Positions 27,714-38,200 of a DNA stretch of 64,000 nucleotides are shown one piece after another (positions within the stretch are counted from its first letter, which is position 1; each line of letters starts with the position of its first letter). Origin of the DNA: Streptococcus sp. (GTDB taxonomy: Bacteria > Bacillota > Bacilli > Lactobacillales > Streptococcaceae); assembly GCA_030528055.1 (NCBI GenBank), contig JAUMZQ010000009.1, forward strand, positions 43,206 to 107,205. The letters are read 5' to 3'. The notes below the pieces were generated by a model. It did not search any database and was not told the DNA's origin. It saw only the letters and a list, made by a program, of their open reading frames with translations. The translations under genes were made by a program, and so were the position numbers.

Positions 27714-28898
27714 ATGGAAAATAAGAATAATAAAAATAGTAAAAAAGATTTTAGCCTTTCATGGTTTTTCAGGTGGTTTATTGACAATAAAGCCATCACA
27801 GTATTATTGGTGACATTATTAATAGGGTTGAATGTTTTTATACTTAGTAAAACAAGTTTTATTTTTATCCCGTTAACTGACTTTATCAAGGTTATCATGT
27901 TGCCTCTTATTTTGTCAGGTTTGCTTTACTATCTTCTAAATCCTATCGTTGATTTTATGGAGAAGCATAAGATCAATCGTGTCGTGGCTATCACCATTGT
28001 TTTTGTTTTTATAGGTTTTTTAATTGTATGGGGATTAGCGGTTGCACTGCCAAGTTTGCAACACCAAGTCCTTAGTTTTGTAAAGAATGTTCCTAGTTAT
28101 CTGAAACAGGCTGATAAAATAATGGAGGATTTAATCAGTAATCGTATCTCGGGTGATTTAAAGATACAGATTGAAGAATATACTAATAACTTGTCTTCTG
28201 AAGTGACTTCTTGGGCTAGTAACTTTTCTTCTAAGGCGGTTAATTGGGCAGGTAATTTAATTAGTACTGCTTCTCAAATTATTCTAGCCATTATCATTAT
28301 GCCTTTTATTGTATTCTACCTTTTACGTGATGGAAAAAATTTGAAAGGCTATGTCACACAATTTTTACCTTATAAATTCCGTGATTCTTTTGGTCAAGTG
28401 ATGAGCGATGTCAATACTCAGTTAGCCAACTATGTTCGCGGACAAGTGACGGTTGCTATTATTGTTGCGATTATGTTTATCATCTTTTTTAAGATTATTG
28501 GTTTAAAATACGGGATTACACTAGGAGTATTGGCAGGGATATTGAACCTTGTTCCTTATTTAGGAAGTTTTCTTGCAATGATTCCGGCTCTCGTTTTAGG
28601 TTTAATCGCTGGTCCAATTATGCTCTTAAAAGTTATTATTGTTTTCATTGTCGAACAAACTATTGAAGGACGTTTTGTTTCTCCTCTAATTTTAGGAAGT
28701 CAATTAAGTATCCATCCGATTACTATTTTATTTGTACTCTTAACATCGGGTTCTATGTTTGGTATCTGGGGAGTTTTACTGGGAATCCCATTATACGCTT
28801 CAGCCAAGGTAGTAGTTTCAGCACTCTTTAAGTGGTATAAAGAAGTTAGCGGACTATACAAAGAAGATTTCCATGAGGCAGGTGAAGAAGGTGAATAA
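27714..28898 (+). CDS. AI-2E family transporter (PerM/YdbO-like permease)
   Basis: A 394-residue membrane protein of PF01594 with about seven or eight membrane segments, the long non-membrane loop after helix 3 (LPSLQHQVLSFVKNVPSYL), and the conserved C-terminal blocks GLKYGITLGVLAGILNLVPYLGSFLAMIP and EQTIEGRFVSPLILG. Despite the family name, members transport varied substrates, including Na+/Li+ efflux; autoinducer-2 export is not implied. It overlaps the TPR gene by eight bases. Confidence 0.85.
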   Translation: MENKNNKNSKKDFSLSWFFRWFIDNKAITVLLVTLLIGLNVFILSKTSFIFIPLTDFIKVIMLPLILSGLLYYLLNPIVDFMEKHKINRVVAITIVFVFIGFLIVWGLAVALPSLQHQVLSFVKNVPSYLKQADKIMEDLISNRISGDLKIQIEEYTNNLSSEVTSWASNFSSKAVNWAGNLISTASQIILAIIIMPFIVFYLLRDGKNLKGYVTQFLPYKFRDSFGQVMSDVNTQLANYVRGQVTVAIIVAIMFIIFFKIIGLKYGITLGVLAGILNLVPYLGSFLAMIPALVLGLIAGPIMLLKVIIVFIVEQTIEGRFVSPLILGSQLSIHPITILFVLLTSGSMFGIWGVLLGIPLYASAKVVVSALFKWYKEVSGLYKEDFHEAGEEGE

Positions 28899-30120
28899 CA
28901 GCCAACAGATGGTCACAGCTTTGCAAAAACAAGATTTAGTACAAGCTGACCACTATCTTGAAGAAGCACTAAAACAGGACACAGCAGATGAATTATTGGA
29001 TTTAGCCGAATACCTTGAGAGTATCGGCTTTTTCCCTCAAGTCAAGAAAATCTATGAAAAATTAGCACCACTTTATCCGGAAGCTTATATTGGCTTAGCG
29101 ATGATTGCTAGCGATGAAGGAGATTTAGAAAAGGCTTTTGCTTATCTAGAGGAGATTCAATCTGATAGCGATTGGTATGCGACTGCTCTATTGACAAAAG
29201 CTGATTTTTATCAAATGGAAGGACTAGCGGATGTGGCAAAGGAGAAACTGCTAGAAGCCACACAATTATCGGCGGATCCCATCATCCTTTTCGCACTAGC
29301 TGAAATTGATTTTGAGTTGGGAAATTTTTCTCAAGCTATTAAAAATTATGCTCAACTAGATCATCAGGAGATTTATAAGCAGACAGGTATCTCGACTTAT
29401 CAGAGAATCGGGGCTTCTTACGCTAGTTTAGGTAAGATGGAAGTAGCTATTGAATTTCTTGAAAAATCTGTTGAACTAGAATACGATGATGCTACTGTCT
29501 ATGAATTAGCTATTATTTTTTACGACCAAGAAGAGTATCAAAAAGCTAATTTGTATTTTAAACAGCTGGATACAATCTCGCCTGAATTTGAAGGATATGA
29601 GTATGGCTATGCTTTGTCGCTTCATGCAGAGCATAAAATTGATCAAGCCTTAGAAATAGCAAAGCAAGGTTTAGCTAAAAATCCTTTCAATACTCGTTTA
29701 TTGTTGTTAGCTTCTCAGTATTCTTACGAACTACACGATGTAGAAAGTGCTGAAAATTATCTTTTAGAAGCTCAAAAAGATGCAGAAGATTTAGAAGAAA
29801 TTACTTTACGCTTGACCAATCTTTACTTAGAACAAGAGAGATACGATGATATCGTAGCCTTTGAAGATGATGATATTCAAAATGTGTTGACTAGGTGGAA
29901 CATAGCGCGTGCTTACTATTTATTGGATAATTTGGAAAAAGCAGAAGTTGCTTATAGAGAACTGGCACCAGATTTACAAAAAAATCCCGAATTTTTAGAG
30001 CAATATATTTACTTATTAAGAGAATTGGGTGATTTTGAAACTGCCAAAAGACAAGCAAAACGTTATATTGATTTAGTTCCTGATGACGGGGCTATGCAAG
30101 ACTTTTACGATAGTTTGTAA
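28891..30120 (+). CDS. Tetratricopeptide repeat protein
   Basis: A soluble protein of about 409 residues made of helical TPR-like repeats throughout (for example [25 protein letters not shown] and [15 protein letters not shown]-type helices). Streptococci have an equivalent protein of unknown function beside the AI-2E permease. GTG 28891 is preferred as start because CAGGTGA lies five bases upstream; an ATG at 28873 is possible. The eight-base overlap with the permease gene implies translational coupling. Confidence 0.8.
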   Translation: MNNSQQMVTALQKQDLVQADHYLEEALKQDTADELLDLAEYLESIGFFPQVKKIYEKLAPLYPEAYIGLAMIASDEGDLEKAFAYLEEIQSDSDWYATALLTKADFYQMEGLADVAKEKLLEATQLSADPIILFALAEIDFELGNFSQAIKNYAQLDHQEIYKQTGISTYQRIGASYASLGKMEVAIEFLEKSVELEYDDATVYELAIIFYDQEEYQKANLYFKQLDTISPEFEGYEYGYALSLHAEHKIDQALEIAKQGLAKNPFNTRLLLLASQYSYELHDVESAENYLLEAQKDAEDLEEITLRLTNLYLEQERYDDIVAFEDDDIQNVLTRWNIARAYYLLDNLEKAEVAYRELAPDLQKNPEFLEQYIYLLRELGDFETAKRQAKRYIDLVPDDGAMQDFYDSL

Positions 30121-30130
30121 AAAGAATAAC

Positions 30131-30159
30131 AAGCGCTTTCTTAGAAAAATAGTGCTTTT
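30131..30159 (+). terminator. Rho-independent terminator of the TPR gene
   Basis: AAGCGCT (30131-30137) and AGTGCTT (30151-30157; one G-U pair) followed by TTTT-type residues. It lies 11 bases after the stop codon. Confidence 0.65.
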
Positions 30160-30165
30160 CTGTGT

Positions 30166-30171
30166 TATAAT
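30166..30171 (+). promoter_or_regulatory. Extended -10 promoter of alsS
   Basis: TGTTATAAT is a full-consensus extended -10 element, 31 bases before the alsS start codon. Confidence 0.6.
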
Positions 30172-30202
30172 GTTTGACATAAAATCAGGAAGGAATGAAA
30201 TA

Positions 30203-31867
30203 ATGACCGAAAAATTTGGATCTGATTTAATTGTTGATAGTTTGATTAATCATAAAGTAGACTATGTTTTTGGAATACCAGGAGCAAAAATTGATAGAGT
30301 ATTTGATACCTTAGAAGATAAAGGGCCACAGTTAATTGTGGCTAGACACGAGCAAAATGCTGCTTTTATGGCTCAAGGAATTGGTAGAATTACAGGAGAA
30401 CCCGGCGTAGTGATTGCAACTAGTGGTCCGGGTGCATCTAATCTAGCAACAGGGCTAGTGACAGCGACTGCCGAAGGAGATCCTGTTTTAGCTTTAGCAG
30501 GACAAGTTAAACGTTCTGATTTGTTAAAACGTGCTCATCAATCCATGGACAATGCAGCACTTTTCAAACCGATTACAAAGTATTCGGTTGAAGTACAAGA
30601 TGGAAATACTTTGTCAGAAATTATTGCAAATGCTTATCGATTTGCAAAATCGGGTATGCCGGGAGCTAGCTTCATTTCAATTCCCCAAGATGTGGTAGAT
30701 GGAACAGTTGAAGTCAGTGCTATTAAGCCACTGACAGACCCACAGTTAGGTTCTAGTTCTGTTTCTGACATTAATTACCTCGCACAAGCTATTAAAAATG
30801 CTGTTTTACCTGTTCTTTTATTGGGCAATGGTGCATCCAATGCAACTGTAACCACCGCTATTCGTAAATTATTGGAGCAAGTGCAGTTGCCTGTTGTAGA
30901 AACTTTTCAAGGAGCTGGAATTGTTTCACGAAATCTAGAAGAAGATACTTTCTTTGGACGTGTCGGTCTGTTTCGTAATCAGCCAGGTGACATGTTACTA
31001 AAAAAATCAGATTTAGTGATTGCCATTGGCTATGATCCGATTGAATATGAAGCAAGAAATTGGAATGCCGAAATTTCAGCACGTATCATTGTGATTGATG
31101 TAGAACCAGCCGAAATTGATACTTATTTCCAACCAGAACGAGAGCTAATCGGAGACATCGCTAATACACTTGATCTGCTCCTACCAGCTGTAAATGGCTA
31201 CAAATTACCAGAAGGCTCTAAGGAGTATCTACAAAGTTTACGAGATAAAATGGGTGGAGACATTAAATTTGACCGCAGTCTCACTGAAAAAGGGCGTTTG
31301 CATCCTTTACAAATCATTGAAACCTTACAGGATAACATCAGCGATGACATGACAGTCACAGTGGATGTGGGAACTCACTATATCTGGATGGCGCGTTATT
31401 TCAAAAGCTATGAGCCAAGACATCTCTTATTTTCAAATGGAATGCAAACTTTAGGTGTCGCTCTACCTTGGGCAATCTCGGCAGCTTTAGTTCGTCCAAA
31501 CACTAAAGTAGTTTCGGTTTCTGGTGATGGTGGCTTTTTGTTCTCAGCACAAGAACTGGAAACAGCTGTTCGTTTAAAATTGCCAATTGTCCATATCATT
31601 TGGAATGATGGGCGTTATAATATGGTGGAATTTCAAGAGGAAATGAAGTATGGTCGTTCTTCAGGGGTTGATTTTGGACCAGTTGATTTTGTGAAATATG
31701 CAGAAAGTTTTGGAGCAAAAGGTTTCCGTGCAACTTCGCAATCAGAGTTTGTTCAGTTATTCCAAGCAGCTCTTCAAGAAGACAGTCCAGTTATCATTGA
31801 TGTACCAGTAGATTATAAGGACAGTAGCATACTGGGAGAAACGATTTTACCAGATGAATTTTATTAA
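30203..31867 (+). CDS. alsS: Acetolactate synthase, catabolic (AlsS)
   Basis: A 554-residue thiamine diphosphate enzyme condensing two pyruvates to acetolactate. The activating Glu is in [16 protein letters not shown], the ThDP motif is [29 protein letters not shown], and TSGPGASNL is conserved. Catabolic type is inferred from the adjacent alsD and absence of a regulatory subunit. The reading frame is open further left to 30083, inside the TPR gene, but ATG 30203 has AGGAAGGA upstream and matches the family N-terminus. Confidence 0.94.
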   Translation: MTEKFGSDLIVDSLINHKVDYVFGIPGAKIDRVFDTLEDKGPQLIVARHEQNAAFMAQGIGRITGEPGVVIATSGPGASNLATGLVTATAEGDPVLALAGQVKRSDLLKRAHQSMDNAALFKPITKYSVEVQDGNTLSEIIANAYRFAKSGMPGASFISIPQDVVDGTVEVSAIKPLTDPQLGSSSVSDINYLAQAIKNAVLPVLLLGNGASNATVTTAIRKLLEQVQLPVVETFQGAGIVSRNLEEDTFFGRVGLFRNQPGDMLLKKSDLVIAIGYDPIEYEARNWNAEISARIIVIDVEPAEIDTYFQPERELIGDIANTLDLLLPAVNGYKLPEGSKEYLQSLRDKMGGDIKFDRSLTEKGRLHPLQIIETLQDNISDDMTVTVDVGTHYIWMARYFKSYEPRHLLFSNGMQTLGVALPWAISAALVRPNTKVVSVSGDGGFLFSAQELETAVRLKLPIVHIIWNDGRYNMVEFQEEMKYGRSSGVDFGPVDFVKYAESFGAKGFRATSQSEFVQLFQAALQEDSPVIIDVPVDYKDSSILGETILPDEFY

Positions 31868-31873
31868 ACAATT

Positions 31874-31900
31874 AACTCTGCTTGTCAGGGTTGATTTTTT
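31874..31900 (+). terminator. Rho-independent terminator between alsS and alsD
   Basis: AACTCTG (31874-31880), loop CTTGT, CAGGGTT (31886-31892; one G-U pair), then six T residues. The alsD gene therefore depends mainly on its own promoter. Confidence 0.7.
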
Positions 31901-31927
31901 GGAAATCGCATTAGATTGTGCTATACT
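31899..31927 (+). promoter_or_regulatory. alsD promoter
   Basis: TTGGAA (31899-31904), 17 bases, TATACT (31922-31927) preceded by TGC (extended -10). The -35 overlaps the tail of the preceding terminator. Confidence 0.65.
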
Positions 31928-31972
31928 TAAGAAGCTGAACAGAATAGATACAATAACAAAAGGAGTAATAAA

Positions 31973-32692
31973 ATGGCAGATCTGATAAAATTATTTCAGT
32001 ATAATACATTGGGAGCCTTAATGGCAGGTCTTTATGATGGAAGTATGACAATCGGAGAACTTTTACAGTACGGAAATTTAGGCTTGGGAACATTGGATTC
32101 TATTGATGGGGAATTAATTATTTTAGATGGAAAAGCCTATCAAGCTAAAGGAACAGGTGATAAATTAGAAGTTGTGGAATTATCTGACGATGTAACCGTT
32201 CCTTATGCCGCTGTCGTCCCACATCAAGCTGAAGTTGTTTTTCGTCAACGTTTTGAAATGGATGATAAGGAATTGGCAAAGCGGATTGAATCTTATTATG
32301 ACGGAGAAAATCTTTTTCGTTCCATCAAGATTCATGGTGACTTTGCTCATATGCATGTTCGTATGATTCCAAGATCTACAACGGAGAGGAAATTTGCAGA
32401 AGTTGCAGTAAATCAACCAGAATACAGTCGAGACAATGTTTCTGGTACAATTGTGGGGATTTGGACGCCTGAAATTTTTCACGGTGTCAGTTTAGCAGGT
32501 TACCATCTTCACTTTGTTTCAGATGATTTGACCTTTGGTGGTCATGTTATGGACTTTATTATTAAAGAGGGAGTTATTGAACTAGGAGCTATAGATCAAC
32601 TAGACCAACGTTTCCCTGTTCAAGATAGAAAATATCTCTTTGCTAAATTTAACATGGATGAGCTGAGAGAAGATATTGATCGTGTAGAATAA
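31973..32692 (+). CDS. alsD: Alpha-acetolactate decarboxylase
   Basis: A 239-residue enzyme turning acetolactate into acetoin. The zinc-binding HVH motif pattern appears in EIFHGVSLAGYHLHFVSDDLTFGGHVMDF, with the conserved N-terminal FQYNTLGALMAGLYDG. With AlsS it forms the acetoin branch that spares cells from pyruvate and acid overload. It has its own promoter and terminator. Confidence 0.95.
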   Translation: MADLIKLFQYNTLGALMAGLYDGSMTIGELLQYGNLGLGTLDSIDGELIILDGKAYQAKGTGDKLEVVELSDDVTVPYAAVVPHQAEVVFRQRFEMDDKELAKRIESYYDGENLFRSIKIHGDFAHMHVRMIPRSTTERKFAEVAVNQPEYSRDNVSGTIVGIWTPEIFHGVSLAGYHLHFVSDDLTFGGHVMDFIIKEGVIELGAIDQLDQRFPVQDRKYLFAKFNMDELREDIDRVE

Positions 32693-32715
32693 TCAGGATA
32701 TCTTATTTAAAAATG

Positions 32716-32742
32716 GAAAGAAGTGGCTTCTTTCTATTTTTT
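32716..32742 (+). terminator. Rho-independent terminator of alsD
   Basis: GAAAGAAG (32716-32723), three-base loop, CTTCTTTC (32727-32734), then TATTTTTT. Confidence 0.85.
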
Positions 32743-32786
32743 GATTCTTATTTTAAATAAATTGTTCTAGAAAGTGATTTTTTTGT

Positions 32787-32792
32787 TATAAT
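32787..32792 (+). promoter_or_regulatory. Extended -10 promoter of the flavoprotein gene
   Basis: TGTTATAAT, 22 bases before the start codon, with AAAGGAG between. Confidence 0.6.
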
Positions 32793-32813
32793 AGTGAAAA
32801 GGAGTTTAGAGAT

Positions 32814-33290
32814 ATGATTTATTTAGTTAATGCCAGTCCTAACAAAGATGGAAATAGTGTAAAATTAGCCCATAAATTTTTGCAAGGTAAGTCTTATGAA
32901 ACGCTGAATTTGGTTGATTACCAGATAGAGCAATACGGACAAACTGCAAAACAAGATCAGTTTTTAGAAGTTTACGAAACACTTAGTCAAGCGGATGTCT
33001 TAGTTTTCACCAGTCCTATTTATTGGTGGTCTTTTTCAGGTTTGCTAAAAACATTTTTAGATCGTGTGGCGGATGTTCCTTATCCTCCAGAAGCATTGAA
33101 AGGGAAAAAAGTCTTCTTCCTTTTACAAGGTTCTCAACCAAGTAAAGAAATTGAGATGTTGGATTATGTCATGAATCGTTTTTGTAGAAATTACGGTTTA
33201 GAATATCAAGGTCTAGCAGTTAGCAATCATGAATTAAAAGAAATTGAAGGTTGGGAATTAGATAAATTACAAAAAAAGTTATCTGATTGA
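32814..33290 (+). CDS. NAD(P)H-dependent FMN reductase-like flavoprotein
   Basis: A 158-residue flavodoxin-fold protein. The FMN phosphate loop is NASPNKDGNSVKLA, and VFTSPIYWWSFSGLLKTFLDRV is the conserved dimer/FMN segment of the NAD(P)H quinone reductase/FMN-reductase superfamily. It probably reduces quinones or free flavin; the physiological substrate cannot be told. Single gene, followed by paired hairpins. Confidence 0.78.
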   Translation: MIYLVNASPNKDGNSVKLAHKFLQGKSYETLNLVDYQIEQYGQTAKQDQFLEVYETLSQADVLVFTSPIYWWSFSGLLKTFLDRVADVPYPPEALKGKKVFFLLQGSQPSKEIEMLDYVMNRFCRNYGLEYQGLAVSNHELKEIEGWELDKLQKKLSD

Positions 33291-33308
33291 TCAAAATCAA
33301 ATAAAGGC

Positions 33309-33374
33309 ACTCGCTATAAATAAAATAGTGAGTAAAAACAGATCTTACTACTAGTTGGTAAGACCTGTTTTTTT
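33309..33374. terminator. Tandem, partly bidirectional terminator hairpins
   Basis: First hairpin: ACTCGCTAT (33309-33317) with ATAGTGAGT (33325-33333). Second: ACAG/TCTTAC (33338-33348) with GTAAGA/CTGT (33358-33368) and a seven-T run to 33374. An A-run (33334-33338) before the second stem provides the T-run for the opposite strand, so it can end both the flavoprotein gene (plus) and rqcH (minus). Confidence 0.75.
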
Positions 33375-35022
33375 ATAATTTCATCGATTCAATTTTTTCT
33401 TTTTCAGGGGTCACTCTTAATGTTTTTTGACCAGTATAAGTGACGAAACCGGGCTTAGCAGCACTGGGTTTATGAAGTTTTTTTACTGTTATCATATCAA
33501 CTGGAACTAGGTTGGAAAATCTTCCTTTAGAAAAATAAGCAGCTAGTTCAGCAGCGTCAGTCTTTACTTGATCGCTAGGATTTAGATTGGCTGTAATAAC
33601 GACATGGCTACCGGGAATATCTTTTGCGTGAAACCAGAGTTCATCTTTTTTAGCGATTTTAAACGTTAACTCTTCATTTTGCAAATTGTTGCGTCCAACC
33701 AATAGAATAGTTTTTCCATCTGTGGCTAAATATTTTTCAGGTTTTTGACGTTTTTGTATCTTTTCACGTTGTCGTCTACGTATAAAACCTGTTTCGATTA
33801 ATTCTTCCCGAATTTCTGCAATTTCCGCTAGATTAGCTTGTGCCAAAGACATTTCAACACTTTCTAGATATAAAATAGTAGATTCGGTATCTAATATTAA
33901 AACAGATAGATGTTTTACAGCTTCCTTTAATTTTTGATATTTTTTAAAATAGCGTTGAGCATTTTGATTTGGAGTTAAAGCTTTATCTAGCTGGATTTTT
34001 ATTTTACTATTTGTATAATAATTTTCCAATTCCACATGGTCTTGGTTGTTGGGAACTTGATGAAGAAAGGTAGTGAGTAATTCTCCTTTTTGACGGTATT
34101 CCTCAGCATTTTCAGTGTCTAATAATTCCTTTTTTTGTTTCTTCAGTTTTTTTCGACTTTTATCTAACTCATTATTGACTCGTTGGATAAGTTCACTTGC
34201 TTGCTGATTGACTCGGTCACGTTCAGCTTTATCCTGATAGAAATAATCTAGTAAGCTGCTTAGACTTGCAAATTCCTTTTGGCTATCAGAAAAATGTAGA
34301 GCAGAAAAAGAATGAGTAGTCAAACTGGGAAGAGTCGGACTAGAGAAAAAATGACGAAAAGTTTTCAGTTTTTCATGATTTAATTGATTGCTCAACTCGG
34401 TAGCAGTGTCGCGTCCTAAACCTTGAAATAACTTTTGTAAGTTAGTGGCCTCAAGATTTTTAGTCTGAAGAATTTCAAATAATTGTTCATCAGGAACTGT
34501 AAATGGATTGAAATTATTCGTTTTAGGAGGTGTAAGATAGAATGAACCAGGAAGTATAGTGCGATAGCTGTTTTGGGAAAATCCAATATGTTTAATCGCT
34601 TCAATAATCTTGCCAGTCGTCTTATCCAGTAAAATGATATTGCTATGTTTTCCCATAATTTCAATGACAAGTGTTGCTTTTATATGATCACCAATTTCAT
34701 TTTTATTAGAAATAGAAAGTTCTAAAATGCGATCATTTTCGATTTGCTCAATAGCTTCAATGGTTGCACCTTGCAGATACTTACGCAGAATCATTGTAAA
34801 AGTATTCGGAGAAGAAGGATTTTCAAATTGCGTTTCTGTCAGTTGAATCCGACCAAAGACAGGGTGAGCTGATAAAAGTAATTTATAATTGTTGCGATTG
34901 CTACGAATTTGTAATACCAATTCTCTCTCAAATGGTTGATTAATCTTTTGAATACGCCCATGAAGTATGTTTTTGCGTAATTCTTCGGTCATATGATGTA
35001 AAAAAAATCCGTCGAAAGACAT
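33373..35022 (-). CDS. rqcH: RqcH/Rqc2 homologue (NFACT family; FbpA/PavA-type fibronectin-binding protein)
   Basis: A 549-residue NFACT protein: N-terminal NFACT-N domain beginning MSFDGFFLHHMTEELRKNIL, helix-hairpin-helix and a long coiled coil (ELIQRVNNELDKSRKKLKKQKKELL), and C-terminal NFACT-R with KKDELWFHAKDIPGSHVVI. In Bacillus, RqcH binds split 50S ribosomes and adds alanine tails to stalled peptides; in streptococci the same protein (PavA, FbpA) has been described as a surface fibronectin-binding virulence factor without a signal peptide. None is seen here either. AAGGAG precedes the ATG. It is transcribed on the minus strand, downstream of the adhesin gene. Confidence 0.92.
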   Translation of the reverse strand: MSFDGFFLHHMTEELRKNILHGRIQKINQPFERELVLQIRSNRNNYKLLLSAHPVFGRIQLTETQFENPSSPNTFTMILRKYLQGATIEAIEQIENDRILELSISNKNEIGDHIKATLVIEIMGKHSNIILLDKTTGKIIEAIKHIGFSQNSYRTILPGSFYLTPPKTNNFNPFTVPDEQLFEILQTKNLEATNLQKLFQGLGRDTATELSNQLNHEKLKTFRHFFSSPTLPSLTTHSFSALHFSDSQKEFASLSSLLDYFYQDKAERDRVNQQASELIQRVNNELDKSRKKLKKQKKELLDTENAEEYRQKGELLTTFLHQVPNNQDHVELENYYTNSKIKIQLDKALTPNQNAQRYFKKYQKLKEAVKHLSVLILDTESTILYLESVEMSLAQANLAEIAEIREELIETGFIRRRQREKIQKRQKPEKYLATDGKTILLVGRNNLQNEELTFKIAKKDELWFHAKDIPGSHVVITANLNPSDQVKTDAAELAAYFSKGRFSNLVPVDMITVKKLHKPSAAKPGFVTYTGQKTLRVTPEKEKIESMKL

Positions 35023-35201
35023 ATTGCTCTCCTTGAAAGTTACTAGAGAAAATTATAACAGAAATTGTTTGAAAAGGATAGATGAGAACTTTGGAATAAG
35101 AAAAAATCCATTAAATCATCTAAAAATAATGAAAAATGATTCCTGTAATAAGTTATAAAATTATCCTTGTCATATCTTCTAATGATGAAATATATTATTA
35201 A

Positions 35202-35229
35202 AAACCTGTAATTTTAAAATTACAGGTTT
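35202..35229. terminator. Palindromic terminator of the antigen I/II gene
   Basis: A perfect 28-base palindrome whose arms are AAACCTGTAATTTT (35202-35215) and its complement, with T-rich sequence on both sides. It lies about 50 bases after the adhesin stop codon (minus strand). The rest of the gap 35023-35280 holds only the rqcH promoter region and nothing else I can identify. Confidence 0.75.
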
Positions 35230-35280
35230 AAAAACGTTATAATTCCTAAAAGATGAAGTTACCTTTAAAATAGTGAGTTA

Positions 35281-38200
35281 TTAAGATAATTCTTTCTTAG
35301 TTTTAACCTTCAACAAACCAAAGGCTATCAAAGCTATGAAACTGCCGAGATAAGGCATATAGGCTGTATCATTTACACCTGTTTCAGGTAGAGATCTTTC
35401 TCTATTTAGAGGTGTTTTGTGATAGCGAACAGGAACAGTTGATGGGTTTTCTTTTTTAGGTAAATCTGTTTTTGTTTTAACAGTATTAGAAGCGTAGAGA
35501 ACATTGTTCACTGTATTGATATAAGTGTTTTCAAAAGTTCCTACTGCAATTCGTTTCATTTGAATATATGTTTCAGCTTGGAATGGAGCATCATTATCTA
35601 ATGAACGAAGGAAATCCTCTTTAAAACGAACAACAACCAGCGCTTGATTAGCATCAAAGTAAGATTCTGTGTAGGTTGTTAAATCTGTTCCGGCTTTAAT
35701 AACAGTGCCATCTTTTAATTTTGTATCTACTTTAGCAAATACTTTGTAGGTACCAGTATATTGATCGCCTTCTTTATTATAATTATCCAAAAAGCTATAA
35801 TCTGATAAAGCTTCAGAATGGTTAGCAGGGATAAAGCCACCGATTAGTCGATAAGTAAATATTTGATTTAAAGCGATTGATTTTCCATCGAGATTTTCAG
35901 AATCAGTCGGATCTAGGGTGATAGAGACATCTTTCTTAGGATCTATTTTTGGTACATTATTCACGACAAGATCAGTTGCATAACCATTTCCAAAATCAAT
36001 TTGATAGGCTTTGTTTGAGTACGTTCCTCCAGAATGTCCCATTTCAGATTTGACGGTCATTGGATCTGTAATGGTTAGAGATTGACCAGTAATAACATAC
36101 TTATTGTAAAAATCAACAGGATTATCGGCTACAAATATTTGGAAAGCTCCCTTTACAGAAATATTGGCTTTTTGCAATATCTGACGAATCTTTTCTGGGG
36201 CAGCTTCAAGACTATCATATTGGTGAATGCTGATTCCTGTTACGTCATTTCCGTGTGTATCTGTAATTTTAATACGGTCGGTGTGTAGTGTAACAGCTTC
36301 TTCTGGGTAATCATCAACATAATAGAAACCATTTTGGATAGTGTCTGGGGCTACTTTTATATTGGTATATTGATCTAAATCCCACGTTAATTCATAGATA
36401 TTGGTTGAACCTGCTAAGACAGATTTCCCGTCAATTACGACACCTTGCTCATTTTTATTTACCTTAGTTGGCTTGATGTAATTATTGTTTGGGTTATCTG
36501 GGTCGTTTGGTTTTCCTGGTGTTGTAACACGTACAATATTTGATTTCACATGGTAGTTATTATTGATAGATAAAGTGAAATTATTTTTATATGTAGCCCC
36601 ATCATTTAAGACATGACCAATAATTGTAGGGAAGAGTGTATCCACAACTTTTGTTAAATCAGTATTGTACTGTTTTAAGGTTGGGTCTGTCGCTTTAAAA
36701 GTTATAGTATGTGATGCTTCATTATATTCCACAGTAAACGCTGGACTAGCTGTTTTGGTAGCCTCTAAGTCTAACTGATAACCACTAGGTAGCGGATCTG
36801 TCAAGACAAATTCCGTTGTTTTTTGACGTCCTGCCGGTAGACTATCTGTTTTGAGTTCAAATTTAACTAGAGATTGTTTGGCAACTAAACCTTGGTCAAT
36901 AGTTATATTTTCATTATTCTTAATTTCTTTATTGACTTGTGGTCGGCTAAAGAGACGAGCATAGTGAAAATGAATAGTAGGAGCTACTGGCGCAGTCGGT
37001 AAACTTTTATCCGTTGGTACCGTAGGTGGTGTTGGTAGCGGAGTATAATTCGGAGTTGGGGGTTCGTTCGGAGTTGGAAGATCTGGGGTACGAGTAGGAG
37101 GAGTCGGTTCTGCTTCATAAGTAGGCGGAGCAGGAGGAGTCGGCTCTTTCTCATAGGTTGGCTCAATCGGAGCAGGAATCAAAGGTTTCTCTGTCTCATA
37201 AGTAGGCGCAACTGGTGCAGTAGGAGCAGTTGGAGGAGTCGGTTCAGATAATGTTACTTTTGGAACATTATTTGCTCTAATCCTACCATCAATAGTAAAC
37301 CAAATATTTGGTTTCTTAAGAGCTAATTTTTGAGTTCTTCTAGGATCGGAAGCTTCTGGTTGATCTAAAACTTTTACAGATGAAGTTGTCCCAATGGTGA
37401 TTTGGATATTTTCACCAGAGGTTTTTAGAACTCCGGCTCCATACCAAGAATTGGTAGCACCTGCAGTATCCCATCCTGGAACTCCCCTACGAGTGTAGAG
37501 AGTGAAACGTGAACCGCCTTCACCTTCTTTAAAGTTTTCGGTGTCAACAGCATACATCATTCCATTTTTCTCACTAATGGACGATCCAGATATTTTGATA
37601 AAGGTACCAGTATAGTCTTTTGCCATTTCGATAGAATTGGCTTCACGATTCAGCGATGCAATAGATAAAAGAGCTCCGTCGAAATTAATTGGATTGCCAT
37701 CTTCATCATAAAAAGTTAACTCTGTCTTGATAAATAAAGAAGTTTCTTCATTTTGACCAGTATAAGCAGAAGCAAACACTCCTAAGGTAGGATCTGTAAA
37801 CATAGCCAACCAAACTTTATCGTTTTTGTAGGCTGAAGTTGGGTCAATACTGTATTTGTAAACAATTTTAGAAATCTTCTTTCCCATATAATAAGAATGT
37901 TCTAAATTAGTATAGGTTGCAGTGGCTGTTTCGTTACGATCTAGTAAAACAGAAGACCATTTTACTTTTTCTTTTCCATTAACATTGGTAGTCCAGTCAT
38001 CTTTATCGCCTATATTTCCTAATGTTTCCTGAGAACTAGCAATACTGTCTGCTTGTTCCAAATAGGTAACATTTAGATCATCAAATTGGAAAGCCTTACT
38101 AGCATATTGGGTTGTATGGCTAAATGCTTTATCAACCGCACTTGCTTTGAGATGATCTCCGGTAGTTGTTACGCTCAAAGTTGCATTGGTTTCTTTTTCG